From: Mycobacterium celatum
GTDB taxonomy: Bacteria; Actinomycetota; Actinomycetes; Mycobacteriales; Mycobacteriaceae
NCBI RefSeq assembly: GCF_002101595.1
Contig: NZ_LQOM01000016.1
Span: 286,969 to 350,968, forward strand
Direction of reading: 5' to 3'
DNA: 64,000 nucleotides
Shown: one piece after another, positions 1 through 10,982 of the stretch
How positions within the stretch are numbered: the stretch's first letter is position 1
How the letters are laid out: every line of letters starts with the position of its first letter
The notes under the pieces: generated by a model
The model's database searches: none
Told to the model about the DNA's origin: nothing
What the model saw: only the letters and a program-made list of their open reading frames with translations
Translations under genes and position numbers: made by a program

Positions 1-389
1 TTCATCATCTGGTCCACCATGGGCTTCATGTCGTCGGTGTAGGGGCCGGTGTAGCGCTCCCACACGCTGACTCCCACCCGGAAGATTGCGTCGGGATCCT
101 CGACGATCTCGGCCCCACCTTCGAAGGAGACCCCGCGCAGCGTGTCATAGGTGTTGCCGCCCTCCAGCAGAAAACTCACCCGCGGATCGCGGCGCAGGTT
201 GACCGCCTTCTGTGACTTGGCTTTGGTCTCGAGCCAGATTTCGCCGTCGACCACGCCGTACCACATCGCGGTCAGGTGCGGCTGCCCGTCGGGCCCGATG
301 GTGGCCAAGGTGCCGGTGCGGCTGGTGGCGACAAAGTCCGCGATCTCCGCCTCGGACATGACAATCTGTGCGCGCTGGTTGGTTCCCAT
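1..389 (-). CDS. PPOX-class F420/FMN-dependent oxidoreductase family protein, partial (C-terminus off window)
   Basis: The reading frame starts at ATG 389 and runs off the left edge with about 129 residues visible. The protein opens with a short helix (SEAEIADFV) followed by the split-barrel signature of the pyridoxamine-oxidase-like superfamily: RTGTLATIGPDGQPHL, then WYGVVDGEIWLET and a Lys-rich KAKSQKAVNLRRDPRVS strand, which in relatives contacts the flavin or F420 phosphate. By gene order this is the Rv2991 counterpart, a small F420-binding protein of unknown substrate. It lies downstream of the IclR gene on the same strand but is separated from it by a long palindrome, so co-transcription is unlikely. 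The family call is secure; the cofactor and substrate are inferred only. Confidence 0.8.
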   Translation of the reverse strand, partial: MGTNQRAQIVMSEAEIADFVATSRTGTLATIGPDGQPHLTAMWYGVVDGEIWLETKAKSQKAVNLRRDPRVSFLLEGGNTYDTLRGVSFEGGAEIVEDPDAIFRVGVSVWERYTGPYTDDMKPMVDQMM

Positions 390-424
390 GGCTTGAAAGT
401 GTGTCAGGTGGCCTGGGGTGCCCC

Positions 425-484
425 GCGAGCAGACGCAGAATCGCACGCGAGGGCGCGGCGCAATGCGATTCTGTGTCTGCTCGC
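425..484. repeat. 60-bp inverted repeat (copy A of a dispersed palindrome)
   Basis: Left arm 425-445 and right arm 464-484 are 21-bp reverse complements with one mismatch; the arm starts GCGAGCAGACGC and ends AATCGCA. A second copy with perfect 22-bp arms lies at 58345-58404, and a decayed relative may lie at 12917-12982. Here it sits between the end of the IclR gene and the start of the PPOX gene, both on the minus strand, where it could act as a transcription terminator for the IclR gene. Confidence 0.75.
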
Positions 485-492
485 CACAAGAA

Positions 493-1194
493 CTAGAGCC
501 GGCGCGTCAGTGCGTCGGCGGCGGCCAACAGGTCGGCGGCCCAGCGCGCGCCCGGCCGTCGGCCCATCCGGTCGATCGGTCCGGACACCGAGATGGCCGC
601 GATTACCTCACCGCGACTGTTGCGCACGGGCGCTGACACACTGGCGACGCCGGGCTCGCGTTCGGCGGCGCTCTGCGCCCACCCGCGGCGACGCACGTCC
701 GCCAGCGCACGTTCGCTGAATTTCGCCGACGGCAGGATGGCCTGCTGGGTGGCGGCGTCGCTGTAGGCCAACAGCACCTTGGCGCCCGACCCAGCGGTCA
801 TCGGCAGCCGTGCGCCGACCGGCACGGTATCGCGAAGCCCCGCAGGCGGTTCCAGGGCGGCCACACAGATCCGCCAGCTGCCGTCGCGTCGGTACAGCTG
901 CACACTCTCGCCGGTGAGCTCGCGCAGCCGCGGCAGCACCGCCGCGCCGGCCGCCAGCAGTGGGTCGGTGGCCTGCGCGGCCAGCTCGCTCACCGCCGGC
1001 CCGAGCCGCCACCGACCCCCGCCGTCGCGCGCCAGCAGCCGATGAACTTCCAGGCCGACGGCCAACCGGTGCGCGGTCGCCCTGGGCAGCCCGGTGCGAT
1101 CGCACAATTCGGCCAACCCGCAGGGTGATTCCGCAATGGCGTGCAGCACCCCCACGGCTTTGTCGAGGACGCCGATGCCGCTATCCTGTCTCAC
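493..1194 (-). CDS. IclR-family transcriptional regulator
   Basis: 233 residues, the usual IclR size. Residues about 1-70 form the winged helix-turn-helix ([29 protein letters not shown] in pieces), and the rest is the GAF-like effector domain ([20 protein letters not shown], then [12 protein letters not shown]). The GTG start at 1194 gives GTG AGA and lies inside the left arm of an operator-like palindrome shared with leuC; a TAGTAT -10-like hexamer on the minus strand (1206-1201) ends six bases before it, so the message may be leaderless. It is divergent from leuCD as is Rv2989 in M. tuberculosis, which suggests, but does not prove, control of leucine synthesis and of itself. Confidence 0.88.
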   Translation of the reverse strand: MRQDSGIGVLDKAVGVLHAIAESPCGLAELCDRTGLPRATAHRLAVGLEVHRLLARDGGGRWRLGPAVSELAAQATDPLLAAGAAVLPRLRELTGESVQLYRRDGSWRICVAALEPPAGLRDTVPVGARLPMTAGSGAKVLLAYSDAATQQAILPSAKFSERALADVRRRGWAQSAAEREPGVASVSAPVRNSRGEVIAAISVSGPIDRMGRRPGARWAADLLAAADALTRRL

Positions 1195-1224
1195 ATGGAG
1201 ATACTATCGTCTCAGAATGTGAGA
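1189..1224. promoter_or_regulatory. Divergent promoter/operator between iclR and leuC
   Basis: TCTCACAT (1189-1196) and ATGTGAGA (1217-1224) are perfect 8-bp inverted arms around a 20-bp centre. Each arm contains a GTG start codon followed by AGA: iclR at 1194 on the minus strand and leuC at 1219 on the plus strand. The centre carries back-to-back -10-like hexamers, TAGTAT (minus, 1206-1201) and TATCGT (plus, 1205-1210). This fits a short IclR-type operator that controls two nearly leaderless divergent genes. Confidence 0.6.
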
Positions 1225-2631
1225 GCAAGGCCGCGCACGCTGGCCGAGAAGGTTTGGGACGACCACGTGGTGGTGTCAGGCAACGGCACCGAACCGGACC
1301 TGATCTACATCGACCTGCACCTGGTGCATGAAGTCACCAGCCCACAGGCTTTCGACGGACTGCGATTAGCGGGCCGCCCGGTGCGCCGGCCCGATCTGAC
1401 GCTTGCCACCGAAGACCACAACGTGCCGACCATCGACATCGACAAGCCGATCGCCGACCCGGTGTCACGCAACCAAGTCGAGACGCTGCGGCGCAACTGC
1501 GAGGAATTCGGCATCCGGCTCTATCCGATGGGCGACATCGAGCAGGGCATCGTGCACGTAGTCGGACCGCAGCTGGGATTGACCCAGCCGGGTATGACGG
1601 TCGTCTGTGGCGACAGCCACACGTCGACCCACGGCGCATTCGGTGCATTGGCAATGGGAATCGGGACATCAGAGGTCGAACACGTGCTGGCCACCCAGAC
1701 GCTTCCGTTGCGGCCGTTCAAGACGATGGCGGTCAACGTCGACGGCGAGCTGCCGCAAGGTGTGACTGCCAAAGACATCATCCTGGCGGTGATCGCCAAG
1801 ATCGGCACCGGCGGCGGCCAGGGCCACGTCATCGAATACCGCGGCAGCGCCATCGAATCGCTGTCGATGGAGGCCCGGATGACGATCTGCAACATGAGCA
1901 TCGAAGCCGGTGCCCGCGCCGGAATGGTGGCACCGGATGCGACGACGTACGAGTTCTTGCGCGGCCGCCCGCATGCCCCGACCGGCGCCGAGTGGGATGC
2001 CGCACTGGCGTATTGGGAGACGCTGCGCACCGACGACGGCGCCGAATTCGACAGCGAGGTCTATCTTGATGCCGCGTCGCTGAGTCCGTTTGTCACCTGG
2101 GGAACCAATCCGGGCCAGGGTGTGCCGCTGGCAGCCGCGGTTCCGGATCCCGAGCTGATGACCGACGAGGGCGAGCGTCAGTCCGCCGAGAAGGCATTGG
2201 CGTACATGGACCTTCGGCCGGGCACCCCGATGCGGGATATCGCGGTGGATGCCGTGTTCGTCGGATCGTGCACCAACGGTCGCATCGAGGATCTGCGTGC
2301 GGTTGCCGACGTGTTGCGTGGCCGAAAGTTGGCCGACGGCGTGCGGATGCTGGTTGTGCCGGGATCGATGCGGGTTCGGGCGCAGGCCGAAGCCGAAGGG
2401 CTGGCGGAGATCTTCACCGCCGCGGGCGCCGAGTGGCGGCAGGCCGGCTGCTCGATGTGTCTCGGGATGAACCCGGATCAGCTCGGGCCCGGAGAACGGT
2501 GCGCGGCGACGTCCAACCGCAATTTCGAAGGGCGGCAGGGCAAGGGCGGCCGCACGCATCTGGTGTCGCCGGCGGTGGCCGCGGCGACCGCGGTCCGCGG
2601 AAAACTGTCCGCGCCGGCCGACTTGGACTGA
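1219..2631 (+). CDS. leuC: 3-isopropylmalate dehydratase large subunit LeuC
   Basis: With LeuD it interconverts 2- and 3-isopropylmalate in leucine synthesis and is an aconitase-type [4Fe-4S] enzyme. Counting from GTG 1219 the protein has 470 residues. The cluster ligands are visible as C351 in GSCTNGR and C411/C414 in [20 protein letters not shown] and [13 protein letters not shown] are further aconitase-family signatures. The start is uncertain: GTG 1219 gives an N-terminus close in length to M. tuberculosis LeuC and fits the promoter geometry, whereas ATG 1195 would add eight residues and abut the iclR start directly. leuD follows after 27 bases, so the two form an operon. Identity is certain. 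Confidence 0.97.
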   Translation: MRARPRTLAEKVWDDHVVVSGNGTEPDLIYIDLHLVHEVTSPQAFDGLRLAGRPVRRPDLTLATEDHNVPTIDIDKPIADPVSRNQVETLRRNCEEFGIRLYPMGDIEQGIVHVVGPQLGLTQPGMTVVCGDSHTSTHGAFGALAMGIGTSEVEHVLATQTLPLRPFKTMAVNVDGELPQGVTAKDIILAVIAKIGTGGGQGHVIEYRGSAIESLSMEARMTICNMSIEAGARAGMVAPDATTYEFLRGRPHAPTGAEWDAALAYWETLRTDDGAEFDSEVYLDAASLSPFVTWGTNPGQGVPLAAAVPDPELMTDEGERQSAEKALAYMDLRPGTPMRDIAVDAVFVGSCTNGRIEDLRAVADVLRGRKLADGVRMLVVPGSMRVRAQAEAEGLAEIFTAAGAEWRQAGCSMCLGMNPDQLGPGERCAATSNRNFEGRQGKGGRTHLVSPAVAAATAVRGKLSAPADLD

Positions 2632-2658
2632 GCAGAGCACCCAGAAGGAGATCAGCGC

Positions 2659-3255
2659 ATGGAAGCGTTTCGTACCCACACCGGCATCGGGGTGCCGTTG
2701 CGGCGGTCGAATGTCGACACCGATCAGATCATTCCCGCGGTCTATTTGAAGCGCGTAACCCGAACGGGTTTCGAAGACGGATTGTTCGCGGCGTGGCGCA
2801 CCGACCCCTCTTTCGTGCTGAATCTCAGCCCATTCGACAGGGGTTCAGTACTGGTCGCCGGACCCGATTTCGGCACCGGATCCTCGCGCGAGCACGCGGT
2901 GTGGGCACTGATGGACTACGGATTCCGGGTGGTCATCTCATCCCGCTTCGCCGACATTTTTCGCGGCAATGCGGGCAAGGCGGGGCTGTTGGCGGCCGAA
3001 GTCGCCCAAGATGATGTGGAACTGCTCTGGAAGCTCATCGAGGCAAGCCCAGGGCTGGAAATCACTGTCAATCTTCAAGATCGGAATGTGACCGCGGGAA
3101 CGGTGGTGGTGCCGTTCAAGATTGACGACTACACGGCCTGGCGACTGGCTGAAGGACTTGACGATATAGCCCTTACGCTGCGAAAACTCGACCAGATCGA
3201 GTCTTTCGAGGCGTCGCGCCAAACCTGGAAACCGCGCACTTCGCCCGCCTCCTGA
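2659..3255 (+). CDS. leuD: 3-isopropylmalate dehydratase small subunit LeuD
   Basis: 198 residues, the standard length of the swivelling-domain subunit that completes the LeuCD active site. Conserved stretches are the opening [19 protein letters not shown], the [14 protein letters not shown] loop (residues about 73-86) that binds substrate, and [19 protein letters not shown] good ribosome site (AAGGAGATC) precedes the ATG. It is the second gene of the leuCD operon. A small hairpin after the stop (TGGCC 3307-3311 paired with GGCCA 3315-3319) may be a weak terminator. Confidence 0.97.
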   Translation: MEAFRTHTGIGVPLRRSNVDTDQIIPAVYLKRVTRTGFEDGLFAAWRTDPSFVLNLSPFDRGSVLVAGPDFGTGSSREHAVWALMDYGFRVVISSRFADIFRGNAGKAGLLAAEVAQDDVELLWKLIEASPGLEITVNLQDRNVTAGTVVVPFKIDDYTAWRLAEGLDDIALTLRKLDQIESFEASRQTWKPRTSPAS

Positions 3256-3378
3256 GCCCTCGATCGAAGCCGAATTGCGGGCCCGTGCCGCGACTATTTG
3301 ACGGGCTGGCCACCGGCCAAGGGCGGCAACCGGTTTCCAAAAAAGTTCGCCAGAAGCCATTGAAATTGCGCGTGGCTC

Positions 3379-3434
3379 TTGGAAATCAGTGGTGTCAGGG
3401 TTTACCGTGTCCACTAGTCGGTCCAACAAGGACC
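3379..3434 (+). promoter_or_regulatory. Putative hupB promoter with leader hairpin
   Basis: TTGGAA (3379-3384) and TACCGT (3403-3408) are separated by 18 bases and resemble a SigA-type promoter. The predicted start near 3415 gives a leader of about 40 bases that contains a hairpin, GGTCC (3420-3424), AACAA loop, GGACC (3430-3434), just before the CGGAGGG ribosome site of hupB. Assigned by pattern only. Confidence 0.45.
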
Positions 3435-3454
3435 ACTGGTTTCGGAGGGTTTGC

Positions 3455-4090
3455 ATGAACAAAGCGGAGCTCATCGACGTACTCACAGAGAAATTGGGCT
3501 CGGATCGTAGATCGGCCACCGCCGCCGTCGAGAACGTCGTCGACACGATTGTGCGGGCGGTGCACAAGGGTGAGAGCGTCACCATTACCGGCTTCGGCGT
3601 ATTCGAACAACGCCGCCGCGCAGCACGGGTGGCTCGCAATCCCCGCACGGGTGAGACGGTGAAGGTGAAGCCGACGTCGGTGCCGGCATTTCGTCCAGGT
3701 GCTCAATTCAAAGCGGTTGTCTCTGGCGCACAGCGCCTCCCAGCGGAAGGACCTGCCGTGAAACGTGGTGTGACAGCGAGTGGCGCACGCAAAGCGGCGA
3801 AGAAGTCGCCTGCTAAGAAGGCCACCAAGTCGGCGGCTAAGAAGGCCGCGAGCAAGGCGCCGGCCCGCAAGGCCGCCGCAAAGAAGGCGCCGGCCAAGAA
3901 GGCTGCGACCAAGCGGACGGCTGCCAAGAAGGCCGCCACCAAGCGGGCGCCTGCTAAGAAGGCCACCAAGTCGACCGCCAGGAAGGCGACGAAGTCGACC
4001 GCCAGGAAAGCAACAAAGGCGCCGGCCCGCAAGACTGCTGCCAAGAAGTCGCCGGCCAAGAAGGCGACCGTGCGGCGCGGTCGCCGGTAA
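3455..4090 (+). CDS. hupB: Nucleoid-associated protein HupB (HU with histone-H1-like tail)
   Basis: 211 residues. Residues 1-95 are a classic HU fold ([19 protein letters not shown], then [22 protein letters not shown]). The rest is a low-complexity basic tail built from Lys/Ala/Pro units ([25 protein letters not shown]) like eukaryotic linker histone H1. The mycobacterial protein compacts DNA and is known for post-translational modification of tail lysines. ATG 3455 is chosen because it follows CGGAGGG and begins exactly at the conserved HU N-terminus. The tail is a repeat tract at DNA level too and is prone to length variation. It is convergent with mutT1. Confidence 0.97.
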   Translation: MNKAELIDVLTEKLGSDRRSATAAVENVVDTIVRAVHKGESVTITGFGVFEQRRRAARVARNPRTGETVKVKPTSVPAFRPGAQFKAVVSGAQRLPAEGPAVKRGVTASGARKAAKKSPAKKATKSAAKKAASKAPARKAAAKKAPAKKAATKRTAAKKAATKRAPAKKATKSTARKATKSTARKATKAPARKTAAKKSPAKKATVRRGRR

Positions 4091-4100
4091 CACAACCACA

Positions 4101-4157
4101 TAGACGCTGATTCGTCGCGGTCCCGTCCTGGTGGTGGCCGCGGCGAATCTGCGTGCT
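4101..4157. terminator. Bidirectional terminator-like palindrome between hupB and mutT1
   Basis: Arms 4101-4120 and 4138-4157 are near-perfect reverse complements; the core is GATTCGTCGCGG against CCGCGGCGAATC with one mismatch. The structure fills the gap between two convergent genes and touches the mutT1 stop codon. No U-tract is present, as is common in mycobacteria. Confidence 0.6.
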
Positions 4158-5088
4158 AGGTCACGACGTTGGTGGCCAGTGCGCTGCCGATGTGATCCGC
4201 GGCTACCAGGTGCCCGTCCGACAGCGACAGCACCCAGGTACTGCCCTTGCGGTTGCGGGACTTATCCGGCCGCACGCCGTCGCGATCACACCACCAGGCG
4301 ATCAGATCCGGAATGACCTTGCCCTGCGTGCAGATCACCGGTGTGCGTTTCAGCGCGGCGATCTGCAGTACCCTGCGCCGGGCGCGCTTCGGGTTGTCCG
4401 CGTAGGCTTCCTCGGTCAGCGTGGGTTCGTTGCAGATGACCACGCCCAGCTCTTCGGCCAGCGGTTCGACGGTTTGGTGGCAACGCAATCGGTCGGCGGC
4501 GTACACGTCGGTAGCGCCGAATGCCAATAGCTGACCAACCAGTGCCTCGGCCTGCGCGCGGCCCTTCTTGTCCAGCGGCCGCTTGGTGTCGTCACCTTTG
4601 AATCGAGATTTACTGCCCGCGGTGCCGTGCCGGACCACCAGCACCGTCTGGGTGTCCGCCGGAAATTTGGCGAACCGGCGCAAGACCTTTCGATCCTGCG
4701 AATAGCTCAACTTCTTGGCTGCGGCGGAAACCGGCAACCAGACCAAGTCGTCGACTTCGCCATTCGGGGTAAAGCTGCCGCCGAGGCTGCATGCCGCCCA
4801 GTACCGTACTTTCTTGGTGCCTTGTTCGATCGGGTAGCTCACCGTCGTGATGCGCCGGCCAAGGTGCGCCCGGTGACCGGTCTCCTCGAAGACCTCACGC
4901 ACCGCGGTCACCGGTTCGGTCTCGCCGGGATCGACTTTGCCTTTGGGCAGCGACCAGTCGTCGTAGCGGGGCCGGTGAATCAGCGCAACCTCGGGCGCGG
5001 ACTCGCGGTGCCCGGGCCGCCACAGCACGGCACCGGCCGCGCAAACGGTCTTACCCGCCGTGCGATTCGGCGAGGTTTGTGTCGACAC
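4156..5088 (-). CDS. mutT1: Nudix hydrolase with histidine-phosphatase domain, MutT1
   Basis: About 310 residues in two domains. Residues about 10-145 are Nudix, with the Nudix box visible from GKVDPGE to REVFEETGH. Residues about 155-310 form a histidine-phosphatase fold starting at the RHGTAGSK motif. The mycobacterial enzyme hydrolyses 8-oxo-(d)GTP and diadenosine polyphosphates, the C-terminal domain removing a further phosphate. GTG 5088 is preferred because AGGAG lies five bases upstream; GTG 5094 is the in-frame alternative. ppk lies 68 bases upstream on the same strand, so the two probably share a transcript linking polyphosphate and nucleotide clean-up. Confidence 0.95.
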   Translation of the reverse strand: MSTQTSPNRTAGKTVCAAGAVLWRPGHRESAPEVALIHRPRYDDWSLPKGKVDPGETEPVTAVREVFEETGHRAHLGRRITTVSYPIEQGTKKVRYWAACSLGGSFTPNGEVDDLVWLPVSAAAKKLSYSQDRKVLRRFAKFPADTQTVLVVRHGTAGSKSRFKGDDTKRPLDKKGRAQAEALVGQLLAFGATDVYAADRLRCHQTVEPLAEELGVVICNEPTLTEEAYADNPKRARRRVLQIAALKRTPVICTQGKVIPDLIAWWCDRDGVRPDKSRNRKGSTWVLSLSDGHLVAADHIGSALATNVVT

Positions 5089-5156
5089 CCACACTCCTGC
5101 AAGTCAATTCGGGCCTGCCGGGCACAACGGCCGGAAGGTCGGGACGGGGATTTCGG

Positions 5157-7358
5157 TCACGTACTGCGGTGTCGCTCCATCAGCGATACCTGATGGTCGC
5201 GCACCGTGCGACCTTCTTGCGGCGACGCGGTCCACTGACCGTCCGGCCCGAGCTCCCAGCATCGGGTCGCGGGATCCAGCGCCGAGTTGAAGATGTCGTC
5301 GAGTTGTGCGGCCAGCCGCGGGTCTTTGACCTGAACCATCACCTCGACCCGCCGATCGAGATTGCGATGCATCATGTCGGCGCTGCCGATCCAGAACTCG
5401 TCGATGGCGCGGAAATGCAGGATCCGCGAGTGCTCCAGGAACCGGCCGAGAATCGAGCGCGCCACGATGTTTTCGGAAAACCCCTTCATCCCGGGGCGCA
5501 GCGCGCAGATTCCGCGCACTACCACCTCGACGCGCACGCCGGCCTGCGACGCGCGATAGAGCGCGTCGATGACCTGCTCGTCGACCAGCGCGTTCATTTT
5601 GAGCCGGATCCGGCCGTCACCGGTTTCGCGGTGCGCGGCGACTTCACGCTCGACGCGCTCAATGATGCCGGTGCGAATACCGTGCGGCGCCACCAAAAGA
5701 TTGCGGTAAGACAGCTTGCGCGAGTAGCCGGTGAGCGAGTTGAACAAGTCGGTCAAGTCCGCACCGATATCCGGGTCCACGGTCAACAGACCGATGTCCT
5801 CATAGAGCCGCGCCGTCTTGCTGTTGTAATTGCCGGTCCCGACGTGGCAGTAGCGCCGGATCGCCGATCCTTCGCGGCGCACCACCAAGCAAGTCTTGCA
5901 ATGCGTTTTCAAGCCCACCAACCCGTACACCACGTGCACGCCCGCCTGTTCAAGCGCACGTGCCCATCGGATGTTGGCCTGTTCGTCGAACCGTGCCTTG
6001 ATCTCGACCAGCGCCACCACCTGCTTGCCGGCTTCGGCGGCGTCGATCAGTGCCCGCACGATCGGCGAATCACCCGACGTGCGATACAGCGTTTGTTTGA
6101 TCGCCAGCACGTTGGGGTCGGCGGCCGCCTGCTCGATGAACCGTTGCACGCTGGTGGAAAACGAGTCGTACGGGTGGTGCACCAGCACATCGCCCTCGCG
6201 CAGTGTGGCGAAAATGCTCTTGGGCGTTTCCCTGTCGGCGAACGCGGGGTGAGTGGCCGGCACGAATGCCCGATCCTTCAGCGCCGGACGTTCGAGGTCG
6301 TAGATCTGCCACAGCGACGACAGGTCCAAAAGCCCCGGCACCTCGATGACGTCGCCGGGATGCACGTCGAGTTCGCGCAGCAGCAACTCCAACATGTTGT
6401 CGGTCATGTCGTCGGCCACCTCGAGCCGCACCGGCGAGCCGAACCGCCGACGCGCCAGTTCCCGCTCGAGCGCTTGCAACAGGTCCTCGTCGCGGTCCTC
6501 TTCGACCTCGAAATCGGCGTTGCGAGTAATGCGGAATACGTGATGCTCGACGATTTCCAGCCCGGGGAACAGCACCGGCAGGAACGCCGCGATGAGTTCT
6601 TCCATCGGCAGGAACCGGACTTCCGGTGTGCCGTCTGCGCGTTGACCGTCGAGTTCGACGAAGCGATCGACGTTGTCGGGCACCTTGACTCGGGCGAAGT
6701 GGGTGCCGCCGTCGTCGGGTCGCTTCACGGTGACTGCGAGGTTCAGGCTCAGTCCGCTGACGAACGGGAACGGGTGAGCGGGATCGACCGCCAGCGGTGT
6801 GAGGACCGGGAAGACCTGCTCGTGAAAGTAGATCGACAACGTGTTGCGTTCGGCCTCGGTCAGATCGGCCCACGTGACGACGTGAATGCCTTCTTCGGCG
6901 AGCGCGGGACGCACCGAGTCGAGGAAGACTCGCGCGTGCCGGCTGGCGATCTGCTGGGTTTGCTCGCCGATGCGACGCAGTTGTTCACGCGGGGTCAGTC
7001 CGTCCGCGGAGCGCACCGACAGGCCCATCTCGTCGCGGCGCTTGAGGCCGGCGACCCGGACCATGTAGAACTCGTCAAGGTTGGAGGCGAAGATCGCCAG
7101 AAACTTGGCCCGCTCCAGCAACGGCAGCGACGTGTCGGCGGCCAGTGCGAGCACTCGGGCGTTGAAGTCGAGCCAGCTCAGTTCCCGATTGAGGTAGCGG
7201 TGTTCGGGGAGTTGATCCTCGATGACGGCCGCGGTTGCGGCGGGCGGCGCCCCCGGCGCCGAGTCACCCGGATGCCACACCGTTTCGTCGGGCCGCGCCT
7301 CGGCGGCGGCGGTGGCTTCCCTGGCTTCTGTTTCGGTCACCCTGCGATCATTACTCAT
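5157..7358 (-). CDS. ppk: Polyphosphate kinase Ppk1
   Basis: 733 residues. It makes inorganic polyphosphate from ATP via a phosphohistidine. All four PPK1 domains are recognisable: the N-terminal helical domain ([20 protein letters not shown]), the head domain, and two phospholipase-D-like catalytic domains containing [27 protein letters not shown] and the histidine region [23 protein letters not shown] 7358 (MSNDRR) matches the M. tuberculosis N-terminus; an upstream ATG at 7391 would add an unrelated extension. It follows fbiD by 66 bases on the same strand. A very long open frame on the opposite strand is a codon-bias shadow. Confidence 0.97.
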   Translation of the reverse strand: MSNDRRVTETEAREATAAAEARPDETVWHPGDSAPGAPPAATAAVIEDQLPEHRYLNRELSWLDFNARVLALAADTSLPLLERAKFLAIFASNLDEFYMVRVAGLKRRDEMGLSVRSADGLTPREQLRRIGEQTQQIASRHARVFLDSVRPALAEEGIHVVTWADLTEAERNTLSIYFHEQVFPVLTPLAVDPAHPFPFVSGLSLNLAVTVKRPDDGGTHFARVKVPDNVDRFVELDGQRADGTPEVRFLPMEELIAAFLPVLFPGLEIVEHHVFRITRNADFEVEEDRDEDLLQALERELARRRFGSPVRLEVADDMTDNMLELLLRELDVHPGDVIEVPGLLDLSSLWQIYDLERPALKDRAFVPATHPAFADRETPKSIFATLREGDVLVHHPYDSFSTSVQRFIEQAAADPNVLAIKQTLYRTSGDSPIVRALIDAAEAGKQVVALVEIKARFDEQANIRWARALEQAGVHVVYGLVGLKTHCKTCLVVRREGSAIRRYCHVGTGNYNSKTARLYEDIGLLTVDPDIGADLTDLFNSLTGYSRKLSYRNLLVAPHGIRTGIIERVEREVAAHRETGDGRIRLKMNALVDEQVIDALYRASQAGVRVEVVVRGICALRPGMKGFSENIVARSILGRFLEHSRILHFRAIDEFWIGSADMMHRNLDRRVEVMVQVKDPRLAAQLDDIFNSALDPATRCWELGPDGQWTASPQEGRTVRDHQVSLMERHRST

Positions 7359-7424
7359 CAGCGGGTGGTGCTGCCACCAGCCGGCCCACATCGATGCGCA
7401 GTTGGTGTGCTGTTTACCTCAGCG

Positions 7425-9152
<1,728 letters not shown>

Positions 9153-9177
9153 AGCCGCCGGGTAGCCTCTCTAGGTT

Positions 9178-10287
9178 GTGAGTGCTCGAGACCGTATCCG
9201 CGTCGCCGTCGTGTTCGGCGGACGCAGCAACGAGCACGCCATCTCCTGCGTGTCGGCGGGCAGCATCCTGCGCAACCTGGACCCGCAACGATTCGACGTG
9301 ACCGCTGTCGGCATCACCCCGGACGGCTCGTGGGTGCTCACCGACGGCGACCCGGACAAGTTGGCGATCACTAACCGGCAGCTCCCCGGGGTGAGCTCGG
9401 CGTCGGGAACCGAGCTGGCACTGCCGGCCGACCCGCAGCGGGCCGGTCAGTTGGTGTCGCTGTCGCCCGGCGACCCCGACGTGCTGGCGTCCGTCGACGT
9501 GGTTTTCCCGGTGTTGCACGGGCCCTACGGCGAGGACGGCACCATTCAGGGACTGCTGGAGATGGCCGGCGTGCCCTATGTCGGCGCCGGGGTGTTGGCC
9601 AGCGCCGCGGGCATGGACAAGGAGTTCACCAAGAAGCTCCTGGTGGCCGAGCGGCTTCCGGTGGGCCCGTACGCCGTGCTGCGGCCGTCACAGCCCACGC
9701 TCGACGTCGCCGAACGCGAGCGACTCGGGCTGCCGGTGTTCGTCAAACCGGCGCGCGGCGGCTCGTCGATCGGGGTCAGCCGGGTGAGCTCCTGGGATCA
9801 GCTCCCGGCAGCTGTCGCCGACGCCCGCCGGCACGACCCCAAGGTGATCGTCGAGGCCGCGGTCGCCGGGCGGGAACTGGAGTGCGGGGTGCTCGAATTC
9901 CCCGATGGCACAGTGCAAGCCAGCACAATCGGGGAGATCCGGGTGGCCGGCGTGCGCGGACGCGAAGACCAGTTCTACGACTTTGCGACCAAATATCTCG
10001 ACGACGCCGCCGAACTCGACGTGCCCGCCAAGATCGACGACGAGGTGGCCGACGCGGTGCGCGAGTTGGCTATTCGAGCGTTCCGCGCGATCGACTGTCA
10101 GGGCCTGGCGCGGGTGGACTTCTTTCTCACCGACGACGGGCCGCTGGTCAACGAGGTCAACACGATGCCCGGATTCACCACGATCTCGATGTACCCGCGG
10201 ATGTGGGCGGCCAGCGGTGTGGACTATCCCACCCTGCTCGCGACGATGGTCGAGACAGCGTTGGCGCGCGGCACCGGTCTGCGCTGA
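9178..10287 (+). CDS. ddlA: D-alanine--D-alanine ligase
   Basis: 369 residues. It joins two D-alanines with ATP for peptidoglycan precursors and is a target of D-cycloserine. The ATP-grasp features are [14 protein letters not shown] at the N-terminus, [32 protein letters not shown] for ATP binding, ECGVLEFP, and [12 protein letters not shown] near the C-terminus with the Mg2+ ligands. GTG 9178 begins the conserved [14 protein letters not shown] stretch; a TAGCCT hexamer at 9163-9168 suggests an almost leaderless message of its own. It is convergent with the DUF3515 gene. Confidence 0.97.
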   Translation: MSARDRIRVAVVFGGRSNEHAISCVSAGSILRNLDPQRFDVTAVGITPDGSWVLTDGDPDKLAITNRQLPGVSSASGTELALPADPQRAGQLVSLSPGDPDVLASVDVVFPVLHGPYGEDGTIQGLLEMAGVPYVGAGVLASAAGMDKEFTKKLLVAERLPVGPYAVLRPSQPTLDVAERERLGLPVFVKPARGGSSIGVSRVSSWDQLPAAVADARRHDPKVIVEAAVAGRELECGVLEFPDGTVQASTIGEIRVAGVRGREDQFYDFATKYLDDAAELDVPAKIDDEVADAVRELAIRAFRAIDCQGLARVDFFLTDDGPLVNEVNTMPGFTTISMYPRMWAASGVDYPTLLATMVETALARGTGLR

Positions 10288-10296
10288 ACCCGTTGC

Positions 10297-10392
10297 CGAG
10301 TGTGCGGTTACGGCGCCGAGAGTGAGACGAGGGCGGGAAATTCGCGATTCTTCCGCCCTGGACGCACAGTGGAATCCAAGGACGCACACTCG
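10297..10392. repeat. Nested palindromes between ddlA and the DUF3515 gene
   Basis: CGAGTGTGCG (10297-10306) and CGCACACTCG (10383-10392) are perfect 10-bp arms. Inside is a second hairpin, GGGCGGGAA (10331-10339) against TTCCGCCC (10351-10358) around an AT-rich centre. The element fills the interval between two convergent genes and probably stops transcription from both sides. Confidence 0.6.
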
Positions 10393-10408
10393 ATGACCGA
10401 GGCCGTGG

Positions 10409-10933
10409 TTAGCCCGGCGGCGGGGCGGGGCTGATCGGCACGGCCGGCATCGTTTGGTCGATGACGTCCGAGAGTTGCTGGATCGGGGTCGGCCCCGAGC
10501 CCGGCGGCAATGTGAGCGCCACATAGACCGGCCGGTCGACGGTGTACCAGGTCGATCGGTCGTCCTGGCGAACCTCGAACCACTGCACGCCGTCGACGAC
10601 CTGGATCGGCGCACCCACGACAAAGTCGACCGGACGGTCGAGTCCGCACCGCAGCACCACCGGCTCATCCCGGGCTCGCCAGGCGGCTGTGCCGGCGGGT
10701 GCCGGCTGCACGGCCGCGGCGCGCTGATAGTCGCCGAGTCGCTGCGGCAGCGCCTCCAGCAGTGCTCGGCAAGCCGGATTCTGTGCCTGCGGCGCGGGCA
10801 CTGCGGCGATGGCCACCGGTTCCTGCGCCGGGTGGCGGGTGGCCGCGATCGCCAGCACTGCGCCGATCGCGCCGACGGCGAGCAGCAGCGCGGCGATCAG
10901 CACGGCGCGCGGCGGGCCCTCGTTGTTGTCCAC
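10409..10933 (-). CDS. DUF3515 family membrane-anchored protein
   Basis: 174 residues, the counterpart of Rv2980 by position. Residues about 9-31 form one hydrophobic segment (RAVLIAALLLAVGAIGAVLA) acting as an uncleaved anchor or signal. The rest is extracytoplasmic, with two cysteines (PACRALLEALP and VLRCGLDRP) that may form a disulfide, and a proline-rich C-terminus. The function is not known. GTG 10933 is the only sensible start after the upstream GGGAG. It is divergent from thiL, 49 bases apart, with mirrored CCGGGAG ribosome sites. Confidence 0.8.
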   Translation of the reverse strand: MDNNEGPPRAVLIAALLLAVGAIGAVLAIAATRHPAQEPVAIAAVPAPQAQNPACRALLEALPQRLGDYQRAAAVQPAPAGTAAWRARDEPVVLRCGLDRPVDFVVGAPIQVVDGVQWFEVRQDDRSTWYTVDRPVYVALTLPPGSGPTPIQQLSDVIDQTMPAVPISPAPPPG

Positions 10934-10982
10934 GTGCGTACACTCCCGGAGTCGTTGGTGAACGTACCCGCCGGGAGGCGAT

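Noticed and set aside
3740..4085. Tandem repeat tract possibly resembling a repeat array
   Set aside because: The repeats encode the Lys/Ala/Pro tail of HupB and vary in length and sequence; they are coding low-complexity sequence, not a CRISPR array.
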